64,000 nt of DNA, from assembly GCA_902776955.1 (NCBI GenBank), contig CACYSG010000007.1, forward strand, positions 20,673-84,672, written 5' to 3'. The translations under genes were made by a program, and so were the position numbers. This document shows, one piece after another, positions 52,728 to 61,016 of this stretch; within the stretch, counting starts at the first letter, position 1, and every line of letters starts with the position of its first letter. The notes below the pieces were generated by a model. The model was not told the DNA's origin and made no database searches. It was given only the letters and a program-made list of their open reading frames with translations. The DNA is from an uncultured Bacteroidales bacterium. GTDB lineage: Bacteria > Bacteroidota > Bacteroidia > Bacteroidales > Muribaculaceae.

Positions 52728-54122
52728 CTACACGACGAAGCTGGTGAAAAGTTTGATGAGCCAACCGCTGATGGCCATGTAGATGGTGATGCCGACGATA
52801 TCGTTGGTCACGGTGACGAAGGGACCCGTCGCGATGGCGGGGTCAATCTTCAATCTCTCCAGCACCAACGGGACGATGGTTCCGAACAGCGAGGCGAACA
52901 TTACCACCAGGAACAGCGATGTCGTCACCGCTGCAGCAGCGATGTTGGACTTGGTGGGATCGTTGTCCACAGGGAAGAAACGCGTGTACAGGAAAATGAG
53001 CAAGCCCATCACCAGCGCGTTGATGAGCGCTGTGCTGAACTCCTTGAACAGGTGTTTTCCCACATGCTTGATGTCCAGGCTGCCGTTGGCAAGGCCTTGC
53101 ACGACGATAGCGCTCGACTGGGTGCCCACATTACCGCCGGTACCGCCAATCAGGGGGATAAACAACGCCAGACCCGGCAGGATGCGCAACAGGTCGGCAT
53201 CACCCTCGCCGCCACCCAGGATCAACGCGTTGATGATACCACCCACGAGGCCGATGAGCAGCCACGGCAGGCGCGCACGCACCTGGCGAAACACGTTGTC
53301 ATCGGTCTCGATATCGCCCCAGATACCTGATGCCAACTGGTAGTCGTCCTCTCCCTGCTCACGCACGCGGTCGATAATGTCATCGACGGTGATGCGGCCC
53401 ACCAGGCGGCCGATGCTGTCCACAACAGGCATCGCCACAAGGTCGTATTTCTCGAAGTCAAGGGCAACGTCCTCGATGTGGGTATCGGTGCGCACGCTCA
53501 GCGGGTCGGGCTCCATGACGTGCTTGATTTTGCTGGCCGAGGGATTGGTGATGGTGGTCTTGAGGGGGAAGATGCCCTTCAAGCGGTGGTCATCGTCCAC
53601 GACATAGATGTTATAGATTTCGTCCAGATCCTCGGCCTGCTGACGCATCGCCTTGATGCAGTCGGGCATGGACATATTCTCGTTGACGACAATCATCTCG
53701 GTGGACATGTAACCACCGGCGGTATCCTCGTCATACTGCAGCAGGTCCACGATGTCGCCGGCCTGCTCCACGTCATCGATGTGGCTGATGACGTCCTCAC
53801 GGTCTTCCTCGTCAAGCTCCTGGATCACATCGACGGCGTCGTCGGCATCCATTTGCTCGACTTGCTTGGCGATCTCCTCGTTGGGCATCAGCTCCATCAG
53901 GTCATGGCGCTGAGCCTCGTCAAGTTCTACCAGCACATCGGCGGCAGTCTCGTCGTCGAGCATGAGCATGATGAACAGGGCCTCCTCGTCATTGAGGTCG
54001 CCCACCAGCTCAGCGATGTCGGCAGGGTGCAAATCCCGAATTTGAGCACGCACCAACTCCTCGTTCTTGCTGTCGATGAGTTCGTTGAGATTGGACAGAT
54101 ATTCCTCGGTAAATTCTTTCAT
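52728..54122 (-). CDS. mgtE: Magnesium transporter MgtE
   Basis: The protein has 464 residues. The N-terminal helical MgtE_N domain ('LHPADIAELVGDLNDEEALFIMLMLDDETAADVLVELDE') senses Mg2+. A CBS pair at about 140-250 follows ('MSTEMIVVNENMSMPDCIKAM', 'YDLVAMPVVDSIGRLVGRITVDDIIDRV'). Five membrane helices end the protein, with 'LPGLALFIPLIGGTGGNVGTQSSAIVVQGLANGSL', the pore signature. It imports Mg2+ through the inner membrane and closes when internal Mg2+ is high. It begins 40 bases after rsmA on the same strand, so both are probably in one operon. Confidence 0.93.
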   Translation of the reverse strand: MKEFTEEYLSNLNELIDSKNEELVRAQIRDLHPADIAELVGDLNDEEALFIMLMLDDETAADVLVELDEAQRHDLMELMPNEEIAKQVEQMDADDAVDVIQELDEEDREDVISHIDDVEQAGDIVDLLQYDEDTAGGYMSTEMIVVNENMSMPDCIKAMRQQAEDLDEIYNIYVVDDDHRLKGIFPLKTTITNPSASKIKHVMEPDPLSVRTDTHIEDVALDFEKYDLVAMPVVDSIGRLVGRITVDDIIDRVREQGEDDYQLASGIWGDIETDDNVFRQVRARLPWLLIGLVGGIINALILGGGEGDADLLRILPGLALFIPLIGGTGGNVGTQSSAIVVQGLANGSLDIKHVGKHLFKEFSTALINALVMGLLIFLYTRFFPVDNDPTKSNIAAAAVTTSLFLVVMFASLFGTIVPLVLERLKIDPAIATGPFVTVTNDIVGITIYMAISGWLIKLFTSFVV

Positions 54123-54162
54123 TGCTTTTCAAGTGTCATAGGGTTGGGTTGAAAAAAGATGG

Positions 54163-54945
54163 CTATTGCTCCTGTTGCATGGCGAGCTTGGTGAGGTCGA
54201 TGAAGTCCTCGACGCTCAGCTGCTCGGGGCGTTGTCGAAACACGTCACGTTCCATCACAGCCGGATTGGTGCTGAACATCGACTTGAGCGAGCTTCGCAA
54301 CATCTTGCGCCGTTGTCCGAAGGAATTTTTCACGATGCGCTTGAACACGCGCTCGTCCACGCCGAGGTCGGTCACGCCGTTGCGGGTGAGGCGGATAACG
54401 CCGCTCTTGACCTTGGGGGGCGGGTTGAAGACGTGCTCATCGACGGTGAACAGGTACTCGATGTCGTACCACGCCTGCAGGAGTACCGAGAGAATGCCGT
54501 AGGTCTTGCTTCCTGGGGGTTCGGCTATGCGCTGGGCGACCTCGCGCTGCAACATGCCGCTGCAGCAGAGCACCTGGTCGCGGTAGTCCAGCACCTTGAA
54601 GAAGATCTGGGTCGAGATGTTGTAGGGGTAGTTGCCGATGACGCAGAACGGCTTGTCGCCGTAGAGCTTGTGCAGGTCCATCTTGAGGAAATCCTCGCCG
54701 ATGATGCGTCCATGAAGCTGCGGAAATGCCACCTCGAGATAGTCCACGCTCTCGCTGTCAAGCTCGACGACGGTGAGGTCAAGCCCCATGTCGAGAAGGA
54801 ACTGGGTGAGAACCCCCATGCCCGGTCCCACCTCAAGCACAGGCAAGTGTTTGAAGTCGTCAAGGGTGTGGGCTATCCGCTCGGCGATTGACAAATCGGT
54901 CAAGAAATGCTGCCCCAGTGACTTTTTTGCTCTAACATTCCGCAT
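54163..54945 (-). CDS. rsmA: 16S rRNA dimethyladenosine transferase
   Basis: The enzyme dimethylates A1518 and A1519 of 16S rRNA late in ribosome assembly. It has 260 residues. 'KSLGQHFLTDLSIAERIA', 'VLEVGPGMGVLTQFLL' (AdoMet motif I) and 'VIGNYPYNISTQIFF' (NPPY-type motif IV, here NYPY) are diagnostic of KsgA/RsmA. The C-terminal small helical domain is complete. Divergent -7 boxes separate it from the flippase-like gene. Confidence 0.95.
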   Translation of the reverse strand: MRNVRAKKSLGQHFLTDLSIAERIAHTLDDFKHLPVLEVGPGMGVLTQFLLDMGLDLTVVELDSESVDYLEVAFPQLHGRIIGEDFLKMDLHKLYGDKPFCVIGNYPYNISTQIFFKVLDYRDQVLCCSGMLQREVAQRIAEPPGSKTYGILSVLLQAWYDIEYLFTVDEHVFNPPPKVKSGVIRLTRNGVTDLGVDERVFKRIVKNSFGQRRKMLRSSLKSMFSTNPAVMERDVFRQRPEQLSVEDFIDLTKLAMQQEQ

Positions 54946-54962
54946 TTTTGTTCATTTATTGT

Positions 54963-54970
54963 TACCTTTG
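54963..54970 (+). promoter_or_regulatory. -7 box for the flippase-like membrane protein gene
   Basis: TACCTTTG on the plus strand, about 100 bases before the GTG at 55073, in the divergent gap with rsmA. Confidence 0.5.
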
Positions 54971-54999
54971 CAGGCTCGATTGCGTCCCTTATTAAAGTG

Positions 55000-55007
55000 C
55001 AAAGATA
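55000..55007 (-). promoter_or_regulatory. -7 box for rsmA
   Basis: TATCTTTG on the minus strand, 54 bases before the ATG at 54945. The two facing boxes are 29 bases apart, so transcription from them crosses. Confidence 0.5.
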
Positions 55008-55072
55008 ACCATTTTTTGGGGTTTATCGTCACAATGGGCGACATTTTTAATTAAACATCAAACAAAAACAGC

Positions 55073-56125
55073 GTGAAAAAAGCCATATCCTACTTAGTGA
55101 AATACGGTATCCCCCTGATTCTGGGCGTGGGACTGATGTATTTCCTGTACAAGAACGTCGACTTCAACCTGATGATGGAAACGTTGAAAACCGACGTGAA
55201 TTACTGGTGGTTTGTACCCGTGGCGTTGGTAAGTATCCTGAGCCATGTGTTCAGGGCACTACGGTGGCGCCTGCAACTCAATGCCATCGACGTGAAACCG
55301 TCGTTCAGTGCCGTGCTGAACAGCATCTTCGGGACCTATGCCGTCAACCTGGTTTTTCCGCGCTTGGGCGAGGTGTGGCGCTGCGGCTACATCGCCAACC
55401 GCCAGAAGGCCTCGGTCACCCAGGTGATGGGGTCGATGGTGGCCGACCGTTTGACCGACACCGTCACCGTGCTGGCATTGACGTTTGTGACGTTCCTGCT
55501 GGCCCAAAACGCCTTCAGCCAATTCCTTGACGCCTATCCCGCTGCCAAGGAAAACCTAATGAACGTCGTGAGCGACGCACGCGTGTGGATGGGTACCGTA
55601 GTCGTCATCGCAGCCGTGGGCTGGCTGATGATCATGAAAACCGAGAACAAGATCATCAAGAAGATACAACTCATGGCCCGCAACCTGTGGGAGGGCTTCG
55701 CAGCCATCACCCGCATGGACGGCAAGTGGTGGTTCCTGGTGCTCACCATCCTCATCTGGGGCTGCTACTTCCTGCAGCTCTACCTTGCCTGCAAGGCGTT
55801 CTCGTTCACGAGCGACCTGAGTGTGCTTGCCGTGCTCGTGGTGTTCGTGCTGAGCAGCATCGGCATGGGAGTGCCCACCAACGGTGGCCTGGGAGCGTGG
55901 CACGTGGCCACGATCTTCGGACTCTCGCTCTATGGTGTGGGTGTCTTCTCGCCATCCAACTTTGACCCCCGGGCAACGGCGTTTGCTATGCTCGTGTGGG
56001 GATTCCAGACCTTACTGCTCATCGTGCTGGGCATCTACGCATTCTCCAGCATGGCGATTGACCGCCACCGCATCGAGACCGGCAAGACGGTTGTCGATGT
56101 AACAGGCGACGGCGTAACTTTGTAG
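55073..56125 (+). CDS. UPF0104/LPG-synthase-TM family membrane protein
   Basis: The protein has 350 residues with a GTG start and seven to eight hydrophobic helices. 'HVFRALRWRLQLNA', 'FPRLGEVWRCGYIANRQKASVTQVMGSMVADRLTD' and 'MGVPTNGGLGAWHVATIFGL' are the conserved loops of the lysylphosphatidylglycerol-synthase/flippase-like TM (UPF0104) family. It probably acts in lipid translocation. It is a flippase part without the soluble aminoacyltransferase domain. Confidence 0.85.
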   Translation: MKKAISYLVKYGIPLILGVGLMYFLYKNVDFNLMMETLKTDVNYWWFVPVALVSILSHVFRALRWRLQLNAIDVKPSFSAVLNSIFGTYAVNLVFPRLGEVWRCGYIANRQKASVTQVMGSMVADRLTDTVTVLALTFVTFLLAQNAFSQFLDAYPAAKENLMNVVSDARVWMGTVVVIAAVGWLMIMKTENKIIKKIQLMARNLWEGFAAITRMDGKWWFLVLTILIWGCYFLQLYLACKAFSFTSDLSVLAVLVVFVLSSIGMGVPTNGGLGAWHVATIFGLSLYGVGVFSPSNFDPRATAFAMLVWGFQTLLLIVLGIYAFSSMAIDRHRIETGKTVVDVTGDGVTL

Positions 56126-56127
56126 AA

Positions 56128-56245
56128 TTAAAGGTTAAAGGTTAAAGGCAACAGCTAATGGCTAACAGCTAACGGCTAAAGGCTAACAGCTAAAGTCTAA
56201 TGTCTAAAATCTAAAGTCTAATGTCTAAAATCTAAAGTCTAAAAA
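56128..56245. repeat. Long CTAAnnn heptamer repeat tract (about 17 units)
   Basis: Three TTAAAGG units are followed by CTAAxxG and CTAAxxT units in almost perfect 7-base phase up to about 8 bases before the ATG at 56254. It looks like a microsatellite that may change length. Confidence 0.75.
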
Positions 56246-56253
56246 ATAAACAT

Positions 56254-56820
56254 ATGGACGATAATTTTGACGACTATTTTGAGAATGGTCCTGAGGAGGA
56301 ACCTCAAGTTCATCAAGAAACCGAACTCGAACGCGAGGAACGGGAGATAAAAGAGGCGACGATAGAGCGCCGTGGCTACACGGTGAAGGTGCTGCTTGCG
56401 CTGGTGATTCTGGCAATGGGCCTTTTCCTGGGTTGGTGGATATGGCAATACTATTATCACCCCTACCGTGAGAGCCAAGAGAAGGGATGGATTATGAAGG
56501 TGAGCAACGAGGGCACGATCTTCAAGACCTATGAGGGCGAGATGATCACCGAGAGCTATGTCGAGGACACGCTCGTGGCTATGCACAGCAACTTCGACTT
56601 CAGCATCCCGACCGACAGCCTCGCTCGCTCGGCCATGCGATGGGCAGGTGACGGTCAGCGCGTTATTCTCACCTACAAGGAGTACAAAGGCACCGTCCTG
56701 TGGCGCGGCAACTCCAAGAACGTCGTCACCAAGATTGAGCGCGACAGCGACCTGGTGAAGACCAACCCCTACAAGAACGCGCAAGCGGCTCCCGGTAACG
56801 AGGGAGAAAAGAAAGACTGA
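56254..56820 (+). CDS. Single-pass membrane protein, Bacteroidales-specific
   Basis: The protein has 188 residues. A very acidic N-terminus (about 1-45) is followed by one membrane helix (VLLALVILAMGLFLGWWIWQYYY, about 49-71) and a beta-rich external domain ('VSNEGTIFKTYEGEMITESYVEDT', 'RVILTYKEYKGTVLWRGNSK'). It matches a conserved unnamed protein found in many Bacteroidales. The function is unknown. The repeat tract immediately upstream may influence its expression. Confidence 0.65.
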   Translation: MDDNFDDYFENGPEEEPQVHQETELEREEREIKEATIERRGYTVKVLLALVILAMGLFLGWWIWQYYYHPYRESQEKGWIMKVSNEGTIFKTYEGEMITESYVEDTLVAMHSNFDFSIPTDSLARSAMRWAGDGQRVILTYKEYKGTVLWRGNSKNVVTKIERDSDLVKTNPYKNAQAAPGNEGEKKD

Positions 56821-56966
56821 ACACAGCCTCGGCCATAGGCCTAAAGGCACCCCTGCCGACGCCCAGGCGCTTCGGCGCTAAGCTCTTATCGTCCAAAAAC
56901 ACTCATTTTTCTGCCAAAATGTCACTTTTTAACGGTTTTTTGCTGTCAGTTCCCAAAAAATCGTTG

Positions 56967-56974
56967 TACCTTTG
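56967..56974 (+). promoter_or_regulatory. -7 box for the acyltransferase/sigma-54 activator operon
   Basis: TACCTTTG, 32 bases before the ATG at 57007. The gap 56821-56940 upstream contains a small GGCC-ATA-GGCC hairpin near 56835 and a TTCG hairpin near 56870, similar to those in the 13508-13771 array. Confidence 0.5.
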
Positions 56975-57006
56975 CAGGCCAATTTCATGAGATAAATGTA
57001 GAAAAC

Positions 57007-57891
57007 ATGGAGGAAAATAAGATAGAACAAAACAAACCTCAACAAGCACAAGAGCAGCCCACCCCCATCAAGCCCGATATTCTGGACTATGATGACGTGA
57101 GGAAGGCGGTGCCGTTCTTTGACGGCAAGCCCAAATTGGTGAAGTGGCTGTTCCACCTGTTTGACATGGATGACGCCAACTGGATTCACGGCCACAACTG
57201 CCACACGCCGGGCGTGCCCTTCTGCACGGGTGTGCTCAACGACCTGAATGCCACCATCACCTATAATAACGGCAAGGTGCTTGACAATCTGCCCGAGGGA
57301 GCCTTTATCACGGTGTCCAACCACCCCTTCGGCGCCGCAGACGGTGTGATGATGATTCACATCATCGGCACCCACCGTCCCGACTACAAGTTCATGGTCA
57401 ACATGATACTGAGCAAGATTGGCGGCATGATGCCCAACTTCATCACCGTCGATGCCCTGGCAAGCGACGACCCCGCCAAGCGCGCCGTGTCGATGCAGGG
57501 CATCAGCGAAACGATGAAGCACGTCAAGGCCGGCCATCCGATGGGATTCTTCCCCGCCGGTGCCGTGAGCAAATTGACGTGGAAACTGCGCGTCGAGGAC
57601 CGCGAGTGGCAACCCGTCATCATGCGCCTGATCATGAAACTCAAGGTGCCTGTTATCCCCATCTATATCCACGGGCACAACAGCTGGATTTCACTCCTGC
57701 TGGGCGCCATCAGCTGGAAACTGCGCACCCTCAGGCTGCCCTCCGAGATGTTCCGCCGCAAGAGTTACGACTTCCGCGTGAGCGTGCATGATCCCATCAT
57801 GCCCGAGGAGTATGCCCAATACAAGACCCCCGAGGAGCTGGGTGTCTTCTTGAAAAACGAAACCTACAAGATGAAGAAATGGCAACAATAA
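57007..57891 (+). CDS. Lysophospholipid-type acyltransferase
   Basis: The protein has 294 residues. 'FITVSNHPFGAADGVMMI' is the acyltransferase motif I in the HPFGxxD form seen in a Bacteroidetes group of PlsC relatives. 'MPNFITVDALASDD' and 'GHPMGFFPAGAVSKL' are the later blocks. No membrane helix is obvious except a weak C-terminal amphipathic segment. It probably acylates a lipid such as a lyso-phospholipid, ornithine or glycine lipid. It overlaps the sigma-54 activator gene by 13 bases. Confidence 0.8.
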   Translation: MEENKIEQNKPQQAQEQPTPIKPDILDYDDVRKAVPFFDGKPKLVKWLFHLFDMDDANWIHGHNCHTPGVPFCTGVLNDLNATITYNNGKVLDNLPEGAFITVSNHPFGAADGVMMIHIIGTHRPDYKFMVNMILSKIGGMMPNFITVDALASDDPAKRAVSMQGISETMKHVKAGHPMGFFPAGAVSKLTWKLRVEDREWQPVIMRLIMKLKVPVIPIYIHGHNSWISLLLGAISWKLRTLRLPSEMFRRKSYDFRVSVHDPIMPEEYAQYKTPEELGVFLKNETYKMKKWQQ

Positions 57892-59135
57892 ACGATAACA
57901 ATGTCAGAATGATGATGCAGCGGTTCGGCATCGTGGGACAGTCGCCTGCCCTGCTCGCCGCCATCCGCCGCGCCATGCTCGTGGCCCCGATCGACCTGAG
58001 CGTTCTCATCATCGGTGAGAGCGGTTCGGGTAAGGAGTCTTTCCCGAAGATCATCCACGAGAGCAGCCCCCGCAAGCACAAGAAATACATCGCCGTGAAC
58101 TGCGGTGCCATCCCCGAGGGCACCATCGACAGCGAACTGTTCGGACACGTCAAGGGCTCGTTCACCGGCGCTATCGTCGACCACAAGGGTTACTTTGAGG
58201 AGGCCGACGGCGGTGTGATCTTCCTTGACGAGGTGGCCGAGATGCCGATGAGCACCCAGGCCCGCCTGCTGCGTGTGCTGGAAAACGGTGAATACCTGCG
58301 CGTGGGCGATAGCACGGTGCGCAAGACCAATATCCGCGTCGTTGCCGCCACCAACAAGGACATGCTGCAGGCCGTGAAGGAAGGTAAGTTCCGCGAGGAC
58401 CTGTACTACCGCCTCTCGACGGTGCAGATCAACGTGCCGCCCCTGCGCGACCGTGGTGACGATATCGTCCTGCTGGCCAGGTTGTTCCTGCGCAACTTTG
58501 TCAACGACAACCGCACGGCACTGGTCACGCTCACCGACGACGCCAACCAGTTGCTCAAGTCCTTCCACTGGCCCGGCAACGTGCGCCAGCTGAAGAGCGT
58601 CATCGACCAGGTGGCCCTGTTTGAATCGGGCAACACGGTAGATGCCGCGACACTGCAGCAGTACATGCCCAGCAACCGCGAGACGGCCTTGACGGTGCAG
58701 TCGCAGCCAAACTTCGACTACAACGCCGAGCGCGAGCAGCTGTTCACCTTGATCCTGTCGATGCGTGCCGAAATCGAGGCCTTGAAAAAGCGCATCGACG
58801 GTGTGGGAACGACGACCCATGTGTCGGCCAACGTCCACGAGCTCAAACGCGAGACCAAGCCGTTGCTGGAATACGGCAGCACCAACCCCGAGGTGGACAT
58901 GACCTCGCCTTATCACAACATGCGTAACCAGCCTCAGGACCTGGGACGCGTCGATGAGGTGTCGGCCATGGACGTCGAGGGCGAAACCGTCAAGACGCTT
59001 GACGAGACAGAGCGAGAGACCATCGAGAATGCGCTGCGCCGCAACAACGGCCGCCGCAAACTCACGGCCCAGGAGCTCAACATCTCGGAGCGCACGCTAT
59101 ACCGTAAAATCAAGCAATACAACCTGGAACGCTAG
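57879..59135 (+). CDS. Sigma-54-dependent transcriptional activator (no receiver domain)
   Basis: The protein has 418 residues. The AAA+ domain starts at about residue 18, with Walker A GESGSGKES, the sigma-54 contact loop GSFTGA (normally GAFTGA) and Walker B 'GVIFLDEVAEMP'. The arginine finger region is 'FREDLYYRLSTVQINVPPLRDR'. A linker is followed by a Fis-type HTH ('GRRKLTAQELNISERTLYRKIKQYN'). There is no response-regulator domain, so control must come from partner proteins or expression. The operon holds lptE and secG, so envelope stress is a likely input. Confidence 0.9.
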   Translation: MATINDNNVRMMMQRFGIVGQSPALLAAIRRAMLVAPIDLSVLIIGESGSGKESFPKIIHESSPRKHKKYIAVNCGAIPEGTIDSELFGHVKGSFTGAIVDHKGYFEEADGGVIFLDEVAEMPMSTQARLLRVLENGEYLRVGDSTVRKTNIRVVAATNKDMLQAVKEGKFREDLYYRLSTVQINVPPLRDRGDDIVLLARLFLRNFVNDNRTALVTLTDDANQLLKSFHWPGNVRQLKSVIDQVALFESGNTVDAATLQQYMPSNRETALTVQSQPNFDYNAEREQLFTLILSMRAEIEALKKRIDGVGTTTHVSANVHELKRETKPLLEYGSTNPEVDMTSPYHNMRNQPQDLGRVDEVSAMDVEGETVKTLDETERETIENALRRNNGRRKLTAQELNISERTLYRKIKQYNLER

Positions 59136-59650
59136 TGAAAAGGCTTTTCATCATATTGACCGTTGCCATCGCCGCAATGGCGTGGGAGGCGTGTGTCCCG
59201 CGATACACCCTCAACGGTGCGTCTATTGACTATAGCGTTTACAAGACCATCTCCTTCGGCGAGTTCCCGATACGCGCCTCTCTGGTCTATCCGCCATTGC
59301 AGTCGATGTTCGAGAACCGCATGACCGACATGATTGCCCAGCAGACCCGTCTGCAGGTCATTGACGGCCGCAATGCCGACTTGCACATGGAGGGCGAAAT
59401 CACCAACTATCAGTTGACGCCGCAGGCTGTCGGCGAGGACGCCTATGCCAGCCAGACGCGATTGACGATTACGGTCAAGGTCAAATATGTCAACAACAAG
59501 AATCAGAGCCTGTCAAAGGACCTATCCTTCAGCGCCTACCGTGATTTCTCGAGCACCGAGTTGCTGGTCGATGTCCAGGACGAGCTGTGCAATCAGATCT
59601 GTAAAGACCTGAGCGACCTGATTTTCAATGCAACGCTAGGCGATTGGTAA
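59135..59650 (+). CDS. lptE: LPS assembly lipoprotein LptE
   Basis: The protein has 171 residues with a GTG start that overlaps the previous stop by one base. A lipoprotein signal ends at Cys20 (AWEAC). 'YTLNGASIDYSVYKTISFGEFPIRASLVYPPLQSMFENRMTDMI' and 'ADLHMEGEITNYQLTPQAV' are the Bacteroidetes-type LptE blocks. It plugs the LptD barrel that places LPS in the outer membrane. It is between the sigma-54 activator and secG, as in other Bacteroidales. Confidence 0.85.
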   Translation: MKRLFIILTVAIAAMAWEACVPRYTLNGASIDYSVYKTISFGEFPIRASLVYPPLQSMFENRMTDMIAQQTRLQVIDGRNADLHMEGEITNYQLTPQAVGEDAYASQTRLTITVKVKYVNNKNQSLSKDLSFSAYRDFSSTELLVDVQDELCNQICKDLSDLIFNATLGDW

Positions 59651-59660
59651 GACGAGTACA

Positions 59661-59747
59661 GTTTAAAGGTTAAAGGTTAAAGGGTTACAGACTAAGGACT
59701 AGGGACTAGGGACTAAGGACTAGGGACTAAAAACTAAAAACTAAAAA
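59661..59747. repeat. Heptamer repeat tract (TTAAAGG, then CTAAGGA/CTAGGGA, then CTAAAAA)
   Basis: About twelve units in 7-base phase lead directly to the ATG at 59750, with three CTAAAAA units nearest the gene. Confidence 0.7.
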
Positions 59748-59749
59748 CG

Positions 59750-60511
59750 ATGGGATGGATTGAGGATATCAAGAATCTGGCGTCCGATGACAAGCAGGAG
59801 CTGTCGCGCGAGTGGCTGGAACAAGCTCAGCTCGCCGCGCCCTATTGCGTGTTGCCGGCCCTGCTCTACCTCAAGCATCATGGCGTCAAGGGCAACGAGG
59901 ATGTGCTGGCGGGGCTAGCCATCAGTTTCCCCGACCGTCAGGCGTTGTCCCTCGCGCTGGGCGAGGATGCCGGCCATCTGGCCGACTTCTACCCGCCTGA
60001 AGCGCTGCCCGAGACCCCCGACACAGTGACGACCATCGACCGTTTCCTGGACAACTACGGCAAGACCAGCCCCGGAGAGGTCGAGGCCATCAGCCAAGCC
60101 ATCTTCAACCCCACGCCCGACTATGCCGACGTGCTCGCGGCCCAAGAGAAGGAGGAAGGCGGGGCGAAACTCACCAGCGGCGACTCGCAGGACGAACTCA
60201 TCAATCAGTTCATCGCCGAACAGATGCAGCTGGGCGAGCAGGCCGCCAAAACCCGCATCGATGTCACCATCGACGAGGAAGAGAAGGCCGAAATCGCCGG
60301 TGAAACCATCGACAATCCTACCCAAACCGATGACTCGATGCTGAGCGAAAGTCTGGCCAAAATGTACATCGCCAGACACAAATATTCACAGGCACTTGAA
60401 ATTATTGAGCGATTAAGTTTGAAATATCCAGAAAAAAGTATTTACTTTGCAGACCAAATTCGGTTTTTGGCCAAATTGGTCTTGAATGAGACACTAAACA
60501 CTAACAAATAA
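59750..60511 (+). CDS. TPR-like protein of the lptE-secG operon
   Basis: The protein has 253 residues without a signal peptide. The N-terminal half is helical ('LAAPYCVLPALLYLKHHG'). The middle is acidic and low in complexity. The last 60 residues ('SESLAKMYIARHKYSQALEIIERLSLKYPEKSIYFADQIRFL') form one to two TPR-like repeats. It is found at this place in many Bacteroidales and its role is unknown. It is separated from secG by 6 bases. Its AT-rich 3' end differs from the rest of the gene. Confidence 0.7.
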   Translation: MGWIEDIKNLASDDKQELSREWLEQAQLAAPYCVLPALLYLKHHGVKGNEDVLAGLAISFPDRQALSLALGEDAGHLADFYPPEALPETPDTVTTIDRFLDNYGKTSPGEVEAISQAIFNPTPDYADVLAAQEKEEGGAKLTSGDSQDELINQFIAEQMQLGEQAAKTRIDVTIDEEEKAEIAGETIDNPTQTDDSMLSESLAKMYIARHKYSQALEIIERLSLKYPEKSIYFADQIRFLAKLVLNETLNTNK

Positions 60512-60517
60512 GAAAAA

Positions 60518-60916
60518 ATGTACACTATTTTAGCAATTCTGATCACCATTGCATCGATCCTGTTAATCGGTGTGATTCTTATTCAAAAATCTAAGGGTGG
60601 CGGCCTTGCTGCCAATGTGAACAACTATAACCAGTTCATGGGCGTGCGCAAGACCACCGATTTTGTAGAGAAGGCAACTTGGGGCCTCGCAATCTTCATC
60701 TGCGTGCTGAGCATCGCTTCGGCGTTTGTTTCCGAGCAGAGAATCATCGAGGCTGCTCCCCAGATCAAGAAATTACCCACCAGCGAGACTCAAGCCCCGA
60801 ACTTCGGCACTCAGGCCGAGGAGGCTCCCGCAGCCGCTGCTCCTGCCAAGGAGGCTGCTGCTCCCGCTAAGGAGGCTGCTCCCGCTAAGGAAGCTCCCGC
60901 ACCCGAGGCCAAGTAA
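60518..60916 (+). CDS. secG: Preprotein translocase subunit SecG with extended Ala/Pro/Lys tail
   Basis: SecG assists SecYE-mediated protein export in the inner membrane. It has 132 residues. Two membrane helices (MYTILAILITIASILLIGVI; FVEKATWGLAIFICVLSIASAFV) flank the conserved 'QKSKGGGLAANVNNYNQFMGVRKTTDF' loop. The C-terminal 55 residues are unusual: low-complexity, with AAAPAKEAAAPAKE-type repeats, absent from E. coli SecG but seen in Bacteroidales. The tail should sit in the periplasm. Confidence 0.92.
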   Translation: MYTILAILITIASILLIGVILIQKSKGGGLAANVNNYNQFMGVRKTTDFVEKATWGLAIFICVLSIASAFVSEQRIIEAAPQIKKLPTSETQAPNFGTQAEEAPAAAAPAKEAAAPAKEAAPAKEAPAPEAK

Positions 60917-60941
60917 CCTGCATTTTTGACCCGAATTTTCT

Positions 60942-61000
60942 AAAGGATGCGGTATGTCGTATCCGCATCACAGCGGATGAAGACATACCGTATCCTTTTT
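60942..61000 (+). terminator. Large hairpin terminator after secG
   Basis: AAAGGATGCGGTATGTC (60942-60958) pairs with GACATACCGTATCCTTT (60982-60998) with one G-T pair. An inner hairpin (60961-60966 with 60973-60978) lies within the loop. A T run follows. Its size (59 nt) suggests it may also be a repeat element. Confidence 0.7.
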
Positions 61001-61016
61001 CTCATCTTGACAGACG

